Shown: positions 51,750 through 61,259 of the stretch, piece after piece
Position numbering within the stretch: the stretch's first letter is position 1
Layout of the letters: every line of letters begins with the position of its first letter
From: Acidobacteriota bacterium
GTDB lineage: Bacteria > Acidobacteriota > Terriglobia > Acidiferrales > UBA7541
Assembly: GCA_013289665.1 (NCBI GenBank)
Contig: JABCZN010000001.1
Location: forward strand, 186,001-250,000
Direction: 5' to 3'
Length of the DNA: 64,000 nt
Notes under the pieces: model-generated
What the model was told of the DNA's origin: nothing
The model's input: the letters and a program-made list of their open reading frames with translations, nothing else
Database searches by the model: none
Program-made: the position numbers and the translations under genes

Positions 51750-52667
51750 ATGCTTCCCTTCAAACTCGTCTACCACGAATTCTACGACCTCAACCTCGGC
51801 ACCCACGTCTTTCCCTCCGAAAAATTCCGCTTGATTCACGACAAACTCCTAAGCGACGCCATCGCCGAACCCAGCGACTTTCTCCGCCCCGAGCCCGCCA
51901 GTGACGCCGACATCCGCCGAGTCCACACCGAAGACTGGGTTCACAAACTAAAAACCGGCACCCTCACCGCAAGCGAGCAAATGAAACTCGAAGTCCCCTA
52001 TTCCCCCGAACTCGTTCGAGCGTTCTGGCTAGCCGCCGGCGGCACAATCGCCGCCGCCGAATCCGCCTTGCATGATGGCTTCGGCTGCAACATCGGCGGC
52101 GGCTTTCATCACGCCTATCCCGGCCACGGTGAAGGCTTCTGCGCCATCCACGACGTAGCCGTGGCCATCCGCACCCTGCAAGCCCGCAACAAAATCACTC
52201 TCGCCATGGTAGTTGATACCGACGTGCATCACGGTAACGGCACCGCCGCCATCTTCAGCAAGGACGATTCCGTCTTCACCCTCTCCATCCACCAGCTCAA
52301 CAACTACCCCGCCCACAAGCCGCATTCCTCTCTCGATCTGAATCTAGAGGACGGCGTAGCCGACGAAGAATACCTGGCCACCCTTCTCCCCGCCGTAAAA
52401 AAATCCATCGCATCCTTCCGTCCAGACATTCTTTTCTACGTCGGCGGAGCAGACCCCTACCGCGAAGACCAATTGGGCGGCCTCGATCTAAGTATGGAAG
52501 GTTTGCAAAAACGCGACGCAGGCGTCTTCGAGGAGGCCCGTCGCAAAAATATCCCGGTAGTTACTACTTTAGCCGGCGGCTACGCCCGTCGTCTCCAGGA
52601 CACAGTCCAAATCCACCTAAACAGCATCCTCGCCGCTAAACGCGTCGCGGAAAGACACAACCAATAA
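51750..52667 (+). CDS. Histone-deacetylase-like amidohydrolase (AcuC/HDAC family)
   Basis: 305 residues from ATG 51750. Zinc-dependent deacetylase fold: GGGFHHAYPGHGEGFCAIHDVAVAI has the HH charge-relay pair, DTDVHHGNGTAAIF the first zinc ligands and GADPYREDQLGGLDLS the last Asp ligand; LAGGYAR lies near the active-site loop. Substrates in bacteria include acetylated polyamines, acetoin-utilisation targets and acetyl-lysine proteins; none can be chosen. The ORF track's extra N terminus (from 51669) overlaps the antitoxin leader and is unlikely. Confidence 0.9.
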   Translation: MLPFKLVYHEFYDLNLGTHVFPSEKFRLIHDKLLSDAIAEPSDFLRPEPASDADIRRVHTEDWVHKLKTGTLTASEQMKLEVPYSPELVRAFWLAAGGTIAAAESALHDGFGCNIGGGFHHAYPGHGEGFCAIHDVAVAIRTLQARNKITLAMVVDTDVHHGNGTAAIFSKDDSVFTLSIHQLNNYPAHKPHSSLDLNLEDGVADEEYLATLLPAVKKSIASFRPDILFYVGGADPYREDQLGGLDLSMEGLQKRDAGVFEEARRKNIPVVTTLAGGYARRLQDTVQIHLNSILAAKRVAERHNQ

Positions 52668-52689
52668 CCGGCGATCCTCCTTCTGCCGG

Positions 52690-54054
52690 CTAGTGAATGA
52701 TGGCTCCCTCGATTGCGTCTATCAACGATTGATCGCGCCCTTCGGGATCAAAACCTTCAGTTCGATAGGCTATTTTCCCTGTCCGGCTCAGGATCAGAGT
52801 CGTTGGGAAGGAATTTACATGCAATAACTCATCCAGGCCGTCAGCGAAAACCACGGTGGTTCTTGGTTTCACCTCCTCCAGGTATGGTCCCACCAGCCTT
52901 TCATCCTCGTCACAATTCAGTTCCAGGAAAACGACTTCCTGCTCGCGCCCGAGAAAATGACCGGCGACTTTCTCGAAGTGAGGTTCCCATTCACGACAGG
53001 GACCACACCACGTGGCCCAAAAGTTCAACACCAGCACTTTGCCTTTGGCGTCGGCTAAAGCAAATGCGGCCCCATCCGGCGCCTTGCGCAGCAGGAATTC
53101 CATGGGGTCCTTCAGCCCTTTGTTACGCGCGGGCTTAGGATCGGCCCCTGCAGCCACGGCCTCGTCGCATGCGCGCAGGACATAATTTCCCAACCCGTCT
53201 TCCGACCCGTGCGCCAGCCGCCAGACATTGCCCAGTTTCTTCCTCACCTCAGGGCGCGAGGCGCTGCCCTGCAAACCATCCGAGAGCGCAAAGGCCAGGG
53301 CATACTCGTGAATTGCCGTGGGCAAGTCTTTCCGGATTTCCGCAATCTCGCCCAGGCGCTCCGCGGCGGCTGAGCCCGGCGTCATTTTATAGCTGCCCTC
53401 AAAATCCCTCTGGGCGTTCTGCAGTTCGTTCAGCTTTTGATACAGCCTGCCACGCACCAGCAGGATGGAGGCCACATCGTGCTGTTTGTCTTTTTCGAAT
53501 TGCTCACTCGATTGCCGCGGCGATTTGTCCTTCACAGGTTCGCGGCGGATGATCTCCAGCATCCGCGTGCAATAATTCGCCGCGCGCCGCCACCCCGCGG
53601 CGTCGCCATAGCGGTCCAGAAGCTGCACTGATAGCTGGTTGATCGAAAGATCTTCCGGAGCCAGCGCCACCATCCGTTCCGCATACTCCGTCGCCGTCGA
53701 AAAATCCCGAAGCTGCAGGCTGGATTCCACGATCGCCCGGTAAATCTGCGGCCGCTGAGAGGATTGCGGATACTTCTTAAGAAAGTCGAGCAGGTTGCGC
53801 ATCAACGCCACGCGGTCATTGCTCGCCTGCTCGATCGCCTTCTGCAGATCTTGTTGCTCGAGCACCGCCGCGCTTGCGGCCCCCTGCTTGGCTCCGCCGG
53901 ACTTTGCAGCAGGTGCAGGAGCAGGCGCAGCTTGCCCCCCATCCGGCTTCTCCTGCCCCCAAGCAAAACTAGAGCCCGCACAAGCAAGCACAACAATTCC
54001 CACAAAGATTCTCAGTAGTTTTGACCGAAAGGAATTCACAACCCTATTGTACAA
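52690..54054 (-). CDS. Exported TPR protein with C-terminal TlpA-like thioredoxin domain
   Basis: 454 residues. Signal peptide near the N terminus (IFVGIVVLACAGSSFAW), an Ala/Pro-rich linker, then a TPR-like helical region (AIEQASNDRVAL..., ATEYAERMVALAPEDLS, NAQRDFEGSYKMTPGSAAAE). The last 140 residues form a thioredoxin fold with WCGPC in VLVLNFWATWCGPCREWEPHF and the cis-Pro in NSFPTTLILS. It is probably a periplasmic or membrane-anchored disulfide reductase. The start is TTG 54054, or GTG 54039 with AATAGGGTT upstream. Stops are convergent with the HDAC-like gene, 22 bases apart. Confidence 0.85.
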   Translation of the reverse strand: MYNRVVNSFRSKLLRIFVGIVVLACAGSSFAWGQEKPDGGQAAPAPAPAAKSGGAKQGAASAAVLEQQDLQKAIEQASNDRVALMRNLLDFLKKYPQSSQRPQIYRAIVESSLQLRDFSTATEYAERMVALAPEDLSINQLSVQLLDRYGDAAGWRRAANYCTRMLEIIRREPVKDKSPRQSSEQFEKDKQHDVASILLVRGRLYQKLNELQNAQRDFEGSYKMTPGSAAAERLGEIAEIRKDLPTAIHEYALAFALSDGLQGSASRPEVRKKLGNVWRLAHGSEDGLGNYVLRACDEAVAAGADPKPARNKGLKDPMEFLLRKAPDGAAFALADAKGKVLVLNFWATWCGPCREWEPHFEKVAGHFLGREQEVVFLELNCDEDERLVGPYLEEVKPRTTVVFADGLDELLHVNSFPTTLILSRTGKIAYRTEGFDPEGRDQSLIDAIEGAIIH

Positions 54055-54072
54055 GGGAATCTAAATTGTAGC

Positions 54073-54120
54073 GGCCACCTTCAGGCGGCCCCGCGCTCCG
54101 GTTGCGCAGGCTTCAGCCTG
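54073..54120. repeat. Compound intergenic repeat (A + D)
   Basis: GGCCACCTTCAGGCGGCC (family A with one changed base) then CAGGCTTCAGCCTG (family D core), joined by a CCGCGCTCCGGTTGCG linker. It lies between the DUF4097 and TPR-thioredoxin genes. Confidence 0.65.
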
Positions 54121-54168
54121 AGTTCTCGGGTTCTCTCGCCTGTCACCAAAATCGGATCGTACTTCGTC

Positions 54169-55164
54169 TCACGACCCGCTCGAAACATTCACACTTCCCG
54201 AAACCGTATGCACTTCCACCCGCCCCGCCGAATTCCCGATATGCGCCCGCAGCGAATGCTTATTCTGCTCTTCCAGAATCACCGGAATGCTGGTCCGAAT
54301 ATCCCCCGAAGTCGATTCCGCCGAAAGCAGAAAACTCGCATTCGACGGCACGCGCAACTCCACCGAGCCCGAAATCGTCTTCAACTCCCAAAGCCGGCTA
54401 GCCCCCGGATTTCCCGAAACCTGAATGGACCCGGAGATCGCGTGCACCTTCACGTCGTTATTCGCGCCCAACACTTCAATCGAGCCGCTCGCCGTCGAAG
54501 CATCCACGCGGTCGCTTGGGTGCTCAATCCGGATCGCTCCGGAAGCCGCGGTAATCTTCAACTCGCCCTTCACATCCGCAACCCGCGTGTCGCCCGAAGC
54601 GCTGGACACGCGCAAACTCCCGCCGATTCCGGACGCCTCAATCGAGCCGCTCGCCGCATTCAGCTGCGTATCCTGTTCCACCCGGTAGACGTGCACATAC
54701 CCCGAAGCCGAGCTCGCCTTCACCGGCCCCTTCACGTTGTCAATCGTAATCCCGCCCGAAGCCACACCCGCATCAATCTCCGTGTCATGCGGCACTTCCA
54801 CCTGATAATCGATCGTCACATTTTTCAGCCACGACGAATTCTTCCCGATGCGAATCGTGCTTCCGCTCTGTTCCAGTGGCGGGTTGGCAGCCACCTCTTC
54901 CACGTTCTTGCCCGAGCCTCCGAAGATTGACCAGCCCCCCGGCGTAACTTTGCCGTGGACATGCACCGTGCCATCCGAGCTTCCTTTAATTTCGACACTC
55001 CCCGACCCGTTGCTCAACTCAAGCCGCACCGGCGAACTGACAGTAAATGATCGATCGAATGCGGCATTCTGCGCGGCAGCCCCAGGCAGGGCAAAAGCGG
55101 CAAGCGCTGTGAACAGGAAAATTCTGGAAAGGATGGTGATGTGGCGTCTAGTCATCGGCTTCAT
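54169..55164 (-). CDS. Exported DUF4097-family beta-repeat protein
   Basis: 331 residues from ATG 55164 with a signal peptide (ILSRIFLFTALAAFALPGAAA). The mature part is a regular beta-solenoid-like repeat in which short SxSG units recur about every 20 residues: SNGSGSVEIKG, VASGGITIDNVKG, SSASGYVHV, NAASGSIEASG, SSASGDTRVAD, TAASGAIRIE, STASGSIEVLG, AISGSIQVSG, TISGSVELRV, STSGDIRTS and TVSGSVNVSSG. This is the DUF4097 (putative adhesin) pattern; the function is unknown. The gene precedes the TPR-thioredoxin gene in the same direction. Confidence 0.87.
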   Translation of the reverse strand: MKPMTRRHITILSRIFLFTALAAFALPGAAAQNAAFDRSFTVSSPVRLELSNGSGSVEIKGSSDGTVHVHGKVTPGGWSIFGGSGKNVEEVAANPPLEQSGSTIRIGKNSSWLKNVTIDYQVEVPHDTEIDAGVASGGITIDNVKGPVKASSASGYVHVYRVEQDTQLNAASGSIEASGIGGSLRVSSASGDTRVADVKGELKITAASGAIRIEHPSDRVDASTASGSIEVLGANNDVKVHAISGSIQVSGNPGASRLWELKTISGSVELRVPSNASFLLSAESTSGDIRTSIPVILEEQNKHSLRAHIGNSAGRVEVHTVSGSVNVSSGS

Positions 55165-55228
55165 GTGCCCGGCGCACCAGTCGTTCCTGGCACCCAAGCC
55201 CTCCTGGTAAAAGATACGCAGTTCCAGG

Positions 55229-56107
55229 CTAGGATGTTCCGGCTGCTTTGGAAAGCGTCTCGTTCAGCGACCCCTGCCGGTAACCCTCTAAATCCAAAGC
55301 CACATATGCGAATCCCGCCGCCTTCAGTGCCTGCGAAATCGCCGCCGCCATTTCCCTATTCAGCGCCCGTGGCAGCTCATCTGGAGCCAATTCCACCCGT
55401 GCCAGCTTATCGTGCAGCCGCACCCGGAATTGCCTGAACCCCAGTTCCCGCAGCGCCGCCTCGCCCCGCTCGACCAACGACAATCGTTCCGGCGTAACCT
55501 CCGTCCCATACGGCAGCCGCGACGACAAGCACGCCGACGCCGGCCTATCCCAGCAGGGAAGTCCCGCTCGCTTCGCCAGAAAACGTATCTCCGCCTTGTG
55601 CAGCTTCGCCTCCAGCAGTGGAGTGAGCACCTTGTGCTCGGCCGCCGCCCGGTGCCCCGGCCGAAAATCCGAAGTATCGTCTGCATTCACTCCGTAAGCC
55701 ACCGCGGCAAACGCGCGCCCCTTCGCCAATCCATCCAACACCGAAAAAAGTTCGTCCTTGCAGTAGTAGCACCGGTCCGCCGCATTCGCCCGGTAAGCCG
55801 GATTTTCCAGTTCATGTGTCGCAACAAATTCGTGTCGCACTCCGGTAGCCTGCAAAAAAATCTCGACCTGCTCCCGGTCATACGCCGAATAGCTTTCTGA
55901 GAGCGCTGTAACCGAGAGCGCCTTCTCTCTCAGCGCCAGGTGGGCGGCCCAAGCCAGATACGCCGAATCCGTACCCCCCGAAAGCGCCACAATCACCGAA
56001 CTCAACTCTCCCAGCCGCGCCAAAAGCCGGCGCTCCTTCTCCGCGGCCAACTCCGCCGACGCCTCGCCCATCCGTATATTCACCAAGCTTCCCATCTCGC
56101 TCCTCAC
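55229..56107 (-). CDS. larE: ATP-dependent sacrificial sulfur transferase LarE
   Basis: 292 residues from GTG 56107 (ATG 56095 is also possible; both follow GGAGGGGAGTGAGGAG). PP-loop ATPase that adenylates the pyridinium dicarboxylate precursor and donates its own Cys sulfur for the nickel-pincer cofactor. The PP-loop SGGTDSAYLAW is at about 43-53; RCYYCKDELF and PASACLSSRLPYG contain the conserved Cys of the family, the latter near the sacrificial Cys. It pairs functionally with larC at 46 kb. larB is not in the window. Confidence 0.92.
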   Translation of the reverse strand: MRSEMGSLVNIRMGEASAELAAEKERRLLARLGELSSVIVALSGGTDSAYLAWAAHLALREKALSVTALSESYSAYDREQVEIFLQATGVRHEFVATHELENPAYRANAADRCYYCKDELFSVLDGLAKGRAFAAVAYGVNADDTSDFRPGHRAAAEHKVLTPLLEAKLHKAEIRFLAKRAGLPCWDRPASACLSSRLPYGTEVTPERLSLVERGEAALRELGFRQFRVRLHDKLARVELAPDELPRALNREMAAAISQALKAAGFAYVALDLEGYRQGSLNETLSKAAGTS

Positions 56108-56221
56108 TCCCCTCCGTATCCTTCCTCTCAGCGCACTCGGCGTTCTCTGCGCCTTTTGCGTTAACTCCTTCTTTCTTTCCCTTCTCTGTGCCTCTCTCTG
56201 TGAACTCTTGCTTTCTCTTCC

Positions 56222-57520
56222 CTACTTAAAATCCAGCAAAACCTCTACCGTCCCTTTCGCCGGATCGGTCTGCAAAAAATGCCCCACGGTGTCGTAATGC
56301 ACCGGCAATTCCTTAAATATCGTCTCCCGATGCGATTCCAGCCGGAACATAAAATCCTCAAACACCTTCTTGTCAAACAAATCCCCAGGCTTCATGCTCC
56401 ACGTTTCCTGAATCTTCCGCTCTCCCGCCAGCGACATCCCGGAAATGGTCATCGACTCATAATGAAAAACCGGCCCCTCCACAATCGATACCTCATACGA
56501 AGTCGTATGCGCCGCATCATCATAAGCCGCCACCGGCGTCACCTTCGCCTCCAGATATCCCCGCTGCCCGTACTCCTCCCGCACCCGTTCCCACCCGCCT
56601 TCGATCGCCTGCCCGTTCGCCACATCGCCAACCTTCAATCCCATCGTGTTCGTCAGGGTGATCGAAGATATCGCCCCGTTCCCCTTCCACTCCACGCCCT
56701 TCCACCGGTAAATCGTCCCCGGCACGCAAGGCACATACACCGGGATCTGCTCCGTCAGTTTCTGTTGGTTCGGATCACCGGAAAGCCGCACTTCCGCCGG
56801 CCCGATCTTGGCCTGCAAAAATCCCCGCTGCTGGTAAATCGGCCGGATCTGCTCCGCTAGGAAAACATGAATCGTCATCCGCGAATAAGCATGGCCCACA
56901 ATCTCCGCAATGTGTGCGCGCACGGCCAGATCCTCGGTCAATTTCGGATCGCTGAATTCCAGCTTGGCAATCTTCGGCACCGGCCCTTCCACCGTGAATT
57001 GCTGTTCCGACCCGTCCGACAGCGGGCTGAGCACCACCTGGTGGGTGATCTCCACATTAGGTGCTCGCACCGAGACAAACGCTTTCAGAATAGTTGCCGC
57101 CCGCTCCACCACCTGTCCCGCCTCGGGTAGATGGCCTTCATAGAAGGGAATCTCTTTCCGCAGCGCCTCATCCAACTCCGCGTCCGAATACCACGGGAAA
57201 TTGTCATACGAAACCGGCAGCCGCGCATTCTCATCGACATGAAACGTCACCACCAGGTTGTCATTGTGGGTGTCGTACTTGAAATTTACTTTCGCGAAAA
57301 GCCCCGTGTGCACCAGCGCGTCCGCCGCATCCTGCAATTCCTTGCGCCCCAGTTGCGCGCCTGGCGCCAGTCCCGTCAGTGGAACAATTTGTGCTTCTGT
57401 AAGATGTTTCGCTCCCTCCACGCGCACTTCGCGCAGCGTCGCGGTCTGTGCATGCAGCAGGGGAGATACAAGGATGCCAAGAAGAGCAGCGAGCAGGGAA
57501 GACGCCTGGCGGATCCGCAT
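56222..57520 (-). CDS. POTRA-repeat protein without beta-barrel
   Basis: 432 residues with signal peptide (SSLLAALLGILVSPLLHA). Several POTRA domains like those of BamA/TamA: TLREVRVEGAKHLTEAQIVPLTGL with a following helix-sheet unit, the GPVPKIAKLEFSDPKLTEDL region, KGVEWKGNGAISSITLTNTMGL and FHYESMTISGMSLAGERKIQETW. An outer-membrane beta-barrel normally follows POTRAs, but the chain stops after KGTVEVLLDFK. It may be a free periplasmic chaperone or scaffold for outer-membrane assembly. The start ATG is at 57520. It lies between glmS and larE, all reverse. Confidence 0.82.
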   Translation of the reverse strand: MRIRQASSLLAALLGILVSPLLHAQTATLREVRVEGAKHLTEAQIVPLTGLAPGAQLGRKELQDAADALVHTGLFAKVNFKYDTHNDNLVVTFHVDENARLPVSYDNFPWYSDAELDEALRKEIPFYEGHLPEAGQVVERAATILKAFVSVRAPNVEITHQVVLSPLSDGSEQQFTVEGPVPKIAKLEFSDPKLTEDLAVRAHIAEIVGHAYSRMTIHVFLAEQIRPIYQQRGFLQAKIGPAEVRLSGDPNQQKLTEQIPVYVPCVPGTIYRWKGVEWKGNGAISSITLTNTMGLKVGDVANGQAIEGGWERVREEYGQRGYLEAKVTPVAAYDDAAHTTSYEVSIVEGPVFHYESMTISGMSLAGERKIQETWSMKPGDLFDKKVFEDFMFRLESHRETIFKELPVHYDTVGHFLQTDPAKGTVEVLLDFK

Positions 57521-57585
57521 ACGCTCATTCTAGCCGAATTTCGTCTCAGGACGCGAAGCGCAGATCAGGCCTCCCGCGGCACAGC

Positions 57586-59448
57586 CTATTCCACGGTCAC
57601 AGATTTCGCCAGGTTCCGCGGCTGGTCCACGTCGCAGCCGCGGCGCACCGCAATGTAATAAGCCAGTAGTTGCAAGGGAATGATTTCCAGCAATGGCGAA
57701 AGCAAATCCGGCGCCGCCGGCAGTTCGATAATGTGGTCTGAAGCCTCGCGCGCCAGGCGATCACCCGAAGTCACCACGGAAATCACGATGCCGTCCCGCG
57801 CCTTCACCTCTTTGATGTTCGAAACGCTCTTTTCGTACAGGGTCATCGAAGCCGGGTCCGATTCATCCCGTGTCGCCAGCACCACCACCGGCAAATTCTC
57901 GTCAATCAGCGCGTTCGGCCCGTGCTTCATCTCGCCGGAGGGATACCCCTCCGCATGAATGTAGGAAATCTCTTTCAACTTCAGCGCCCCTTCGAGCGCA
58001 ATCGGATAATGAATCCCGCGGCCCAAATAGAGGAAATCCGACTGCCGGAAATATTGCCGCGCCAGAGTCTCGAAAAATCCCGTCTCTTCCGCCTGCAGAA
58101 TCGTTTCCATCTTGTGCGGAATCCTCGTGAACTCCAGCATCAGTTTTCGCGCCGCGTCCGGTGCCAGCTCCTCCCGCACCTGCCCAAGATACGACGCCAG
58201 CAGCAGCAGCGCCGCAAGCTGCGCCGTAAACGCTTTCGTCGATGCCACGCCAATCTCCGGCCCCGCGTGCGTCAGAATCGTCCCCGCGGCCTCGCGCGTA
58301 ATCATCGAGCCCTTCACGTTGCAGATAGCCAGGCTCGGCGACCCTTTCTGCTTGGCCTCCCGCTGTGCCGCCAGTGTGTCCGCCGTTTCGCCCGACTGAC
58401 TGATGCAAACCGTCAACGTCCGCGAATCGATGATCGGATCGCGATACCGGAATTCGCTGCCGTAGTCCACTTCCACCGGCAGCCGCGCCAGTCGCTCAAT
58501 CATGAATTTCCCGGCCAGCCCCGCGTGCCAACTCGTGCCGCAAGCCACAATCCGCACATTCTGGAATTCGCGAAATGCCGTCTCCGTAATCGCCATCTCG
58601 TCCAGAAACACTTTGCCGGTGTCCTGCGAAATGCGCCCGAGCATTGTGTCGCGCACGGCCCGCGGCTGCTCGAAAATCTCCTTCTGCATGAAATGCTTGT
58701 AGCCGCCCTTTTCCGCCATGATCGGATCCCAGGTCACCTGGTGAGCCGGGCGGTCCACCGGCTTCCCATCGAGGTCCGTCACCCGCACCCCGTCCCGGCT
58801 CAGCACCGCAATGTCGCCGTCCGCAAGAAAGAAAATCTTCCGCGTGTGTTCCAGCAGTGCCGGAATATCGCTGGCCACAAAATACTCGCCATCCCCCAAC
58901 CCGATTACCGAGGGCGGGCCGATCCGCGCCGCGATCAGCTTCTGCGGATCCTTCGCCGAAAGAAATACCAGCGAATAAATCCCCCGCAGGTCCTTCAGCG
59001 TTTTCCGTACCGCCTCTTCAAACGGCAGATCCTTCGCATACTTTTCCACCAGATGCGCCACAATTTCCGTGTCCGTTTCCGTAACGAACTTGTGCCCCTC
59101 GCGTTGTAACTTCTCCTTCAGCTCCAGGTAATTCTCAATAATCCCGTTGTGCACCACCACGTACTGCCCCGTGCAATCGCGATGCGGGTGCGCATTCTCT
59201 TCCGTTGGCCGCCCGTGCGTAGCCCACCGTGTGTGCCCGATCCCATACGTGCCCTCGATCGGGGATTCCCTCAGCACCTCTTCCAGGTTTTTCAGCTTGC
59301 CCGGCGCGCGCCGAATCTCAATCTTCCCCGTGCCGTTCACAACCGCAATTCCCGCCGAATCATACCCGCGATATTCCAGCTTCCGCAGTCCCTCGATAAT
59401 CACGGGGACCACCTTTTTAGGCCCGATATAGCCAACAATTCCGCACAT
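57586..59448 (-). CDS. glmS: Glutamine-fructose-6-phosphate aminotransferase
   Basis: 620 residues from ATG 59448 (AAGGAG upstream); the ORF track's extra 42 residues are leader. It makes glucosamine-6-phosphate for peptidoglycan and LPS. Class II glutaminase: the catalytic N-terminal Cys is Cys2 in MCGIVGYIG, then HTRWATHG and HNGIIENY. Two SIS sugar-isomerase domains follow: [17 protein letters not shown]...[20 protein letters not shown] and [38 protein letters not shown]. It ends in the expected KSVTVE. No glmS ribozyme was recognised in the 85-base gap upstream. Confidence 0.98.
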   Translation of the reverse strand: MCGIVGYIGPKKVVPVIIEGLRKLEYRGYDSAGIAVVNGTGKIEIRRAPGKLKNLEEVLRESPIEGTYGIGHTRWATHGRPTEENAHPHRDCTGQYVVVHNGIIENYLELKEKLQREGHKFVTETDTEIVAHLVEKYAKDLPFEEAVRKTLKDLRGIYSLVFLSAKDPQKLIAARIGPPSVIGLGDGEYFVASDIPALLEHTRKIFFLADGDIAVLSRDGVRVTDLDGKPVDRPAHQVTWDPIMAEKGGYKHFMQKEIFEQPRAVRDTMLGRISQDTGKVFLDEMAITETAFREFQNVRIVACGTSWHAGLAGKFMIERLARLPVEVDYGSEFRYRDPIIDSRTLTVCISQSGETADTLAAQREAKQKGSPSLAICNVKGSMITREAAGTILTHAGPEIGVASTKAFTAQLAALLLLASYLGQVREELAPDAARKLMLEFTRIPHKMETILQAEETGFFETLARQYFRQSDFLYLGRGIHYPIALEGALKLKEISYIHAEGYPSGEMKHGPNALIDENLPVVVLATRDESDPASMTLYEKSVSNIKEVKARDGIVISVVTSGDRLAREASDHIIELPAAPDLLSPLLEIIPLQLLAYYIAVRRGCDVDQPRNLAKSVTVE

Positions 59449-59533
59449 GCGGCAGTCTCCTTGAATTTGTACGTTTAGGGTAACACGCGCATTCCTGTGG
59501 GCATATGGAATGCTAGCAATACAGTTGCCAAAC

Positions 59534-59923
59534 TTACCGCCGGCTGGGCTCGCTTTCCGGGCGTTCCAACTCAAAAGTGTTCAACTTCCGGTTGGCGTCA
59601 AAGTAAAACGTAACCCGCGCGATCACCGGCTGCATCGCTTGCGTATCCGTTCGGCGGATATTCGCCACAATCGTCCCGTGCTTCTGTGCTGCCAGGATGG
59701 GATACCCGTGATTGTCCAAAAAAAGGACTACCTTTTCCTCTGGTGTCCGCGGCGGGAGCTGCTGCTCCAGCATCGCCTGAATGGGCTTCAGTTGCGGATC
59801 TTCCGGATGCGCATTTCCGTGGCAGCCGGCGAAACTGACCACCGCCAGGCCTAGCAGCATTCGCCCGTACACCTCAACGCGCGGCGAAATCATGCTCCGG
59901 GAAGATAGAAAACGTATCGCCAT
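59534..59923 (-). CDS. Small predicted lipoprotein of unknown function
   Basis: 129 residues. A lipobox VSFAGC near residue 34 follows a hydrophobic stretch ([11 protein letters not shown]), so the mature form is probably lipid-anchored. The rest ([21 protein letters not shown], then [22 protein letters not shown]) is a small alpha/beta domain I cannot assign. ATG 59893 or 59860 would shorten the N terminus. It is 11 bases after the purS stop and 85 bases before glmS on the same strand. Confidence 0.65.
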   Translation of the reverse strand: MAIRFLSSRSMISPRVEVYGRMLLGLAVVSFAGCHGNAHPEDPQLKPIQAMLEQQLPPRTPEEKVVLFLDNHGYPILAAQKHGTIVANIRRTDTQAMQPVIARVTFYFDANRKLNTFELERPESEPSRR

Positions 59924-59934
59924 GCAGACCGCTC

Positions 59935-60183
59935 TTATTCCACGATCTCAAATCGAAACTCTTCAATCACCGGATTGGCCAGTACTTCCTTCGAAATCCG
60001 CTCCACTTGCTTTTGCGCTTCGTCGCGGTTCCAGCCGTCCAGGTTCAACACAAAAAATTTCCCCTGCCGCACGTCCGACACCTGCTCGTAACCCAGGCTC
60101 GACAGCGCATGGTGAATTGTCTTTCCCTGCGGATCCAGCACCGTCCGTTTCGGCATAACCCAAACATGTGCTTTCATGCCCAT
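59935..60183 (-). CDS. purS: Phosphoribosylformylglycinamidine synthase subunit PurS
   Basis: 82 residues (80 if ATG 60177 is the true start), the normal PurS size. PurS joins PurL and PurQ in the ATP-dependent amidation of FGAR in purine synthesis. KAHVWVMPKRTVLDPQGKTIHHALSSLGYEQVSDVRQGKFFVLNLDG is the family pattern; the C-terminal EEFRFEIVE is typical too. PurS usually sits beside purQ/purL or purC; here the neighbours are an adenosine-deaminase family gene and a lipoprotein. PurL and PurQ are not in the window. No strong ribosome-binding site. Confidence 0.9.
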   Translation of the reverse strand: MGMKAHVWVMPKRTVLDPQGKTIHHALSSLGYEQVSDVRQGKFFVLNLDGWNRDEAQKQVERISKEVLANPVIEEFRFEIVE

Positions 60184-60210
60184 CAGTATATCAATTCACT
60201 CCCAGCTTTG

Positions 60211-60235
60211 TAGGCGCGGGGCTTGCCCCGCCCTC
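60211..60235. repeat. Intergenic hairpin, family C
   Basis: GCGCGGGGCTTGCCCCGCCC hairpin in the gap between purS and the deaminase gene. It interrupts an otherwise tight reverse run. Confidence 0.7.
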
Positions 60236-60267
60236 CTTGGTTGTTCCCGCCTCACCTACTTAATTTC

Positions 60268-61251
60268 TTAGCTTACCTTCCCAAACGCAAACCGAAACCC
60301 ATTTTCCACCACTCCCGCCATCTCTTCTTCCGTCAATCCAATCCTCCAAGCGTTCCGATACTCCTCCTCCAGCGAAGTGTGAAACATCGCCGGATCATCC
60401 GTCGCAATCGTTACCGCCACCCCGTGCCGCAAAATCTCTGCCAACGGATGTTCCTCAATCGTCGCTGCACTCTTTCCCAGCTGCACGTCAAGCGCGCCCG
60501 TCCGCAAATTGCTGGCCGGACAAATCTCCAACGGTATCTTCCGTTCCGCCAGCGTCTCCATCAACCCCACATCATGAATCGCCGCGATTCCATGCCCAAT
60601 CCGCTCCACGCCCAAAATCTCGATCGCCTCGCGAATCTTTTCCGGGCCCCCAATTTCCCCCGCATGTATCAGCCGGTGAAAACCATATTCCTCCGCCCGT
60701 TCATAAACGCCCCGAAATTCCTTCGTCGCCAAACTCAGCTCATCTCCTCCGATTCCAAACGCCACAATCCGCCGCGATCCGCACCGGCGCGCCGATTGCA
60801 CCACGCGCATCGCCGCCTCCGATCCAAATTGCCGCACCGCATCAAATATCCAATTCAGCCGCAATCCCCGTTTTTCAAACGGTTCGGTCGCCCGCACAAT
60901 CGCCGCGAAATTCGCTTCCGGCTGCTGCTGCCGCAAAAACATGATGCCAACCGATAGCGTCACCTCGGCGTAGACCACCTTCTGCGCCAGCAGCTGCTCC
61001 GCCAGATCTGCCGCAATCAGCGCAAAATCCCCGGGTTCCCGAACAAACGAAGTTACCCACTTGAACGCATCCAGGAACCCCGCGAAATTCGTGTACGCAT
61101 ACCGCCGCCTCACCTCCTCTTCCGGCAGCTTCATGCCGTGCCGCGCCGCCAGTGCGCTCGCCACCGCCGGACGGATCGATCCCTCCAGATGCAAATGCAA
61201 TTCTGCCTTGGGTAGGGAAGCAATACGTTCGGCGAAAGGAGTGGCGTGCAC
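60268..61251 (-). CDS. Adenosine deaminase family protein
   Basis: 327 residues from GTG 61251; no ribosome-binding site, but the start is eight bases after the upstream stop, so coupling is likely. Metal-dependent purine deaminase TIM barrel: PKAELHLHLEGSIRP (HxH ligands), the proton-shuttle region RLIHAGEIGG, the RIGHGIAAI loop and ATDDPAMFHTSLEEEY with the catalytic Asp. Adenosine deaminase, adenine deaminase and aminodeoxyfutalosine deaminase (menaquinone route) share these motifs; I cannot choose. Upstream lie the S1/P1-like and permease genes; downstream is purS. Confidence 0.88.
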   Translation of the reverse strand: MHATPFAERIASLPKAELHLHLEGSIRPAVASALAARHGMKLPEEEVRRRYAYTNFAGFLDAFKWVTSFVREPGDFALIAADLAEQLLAQKVVYAEVTLSVGIMFLRQQQPEANFAAIVRATEPFEKRGLRLNWIFDAVRQFGSEAAMRVVQSARRCGSRRIVAFGIGGDELSLATKEFRGVYERAEEYGFHRLIHAGEIGGPEKIREAIEILGVERIGHGIAAIHDVGLMETLAERKIPLEICPASNLRTGALDVQLGKSAATIEEHPLAEILRHGVAVTIATDDPAMFHTSLEEEYRNAWRIGLTEEEMAGVVENGFRFAFGKVS

Positions 61252-61259
61252 GGTGCTAT

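Noticed and set aside
57922-59109. 395-residue forward ORF
   Set aside because: Antisense to glmS; composition and lack of motifs mark it as a shadow.
59449-59533. Possible glmS ribozyme
   Set aside because: The gap upstream of glmS is only 85 bases and shows no ribozyme core.
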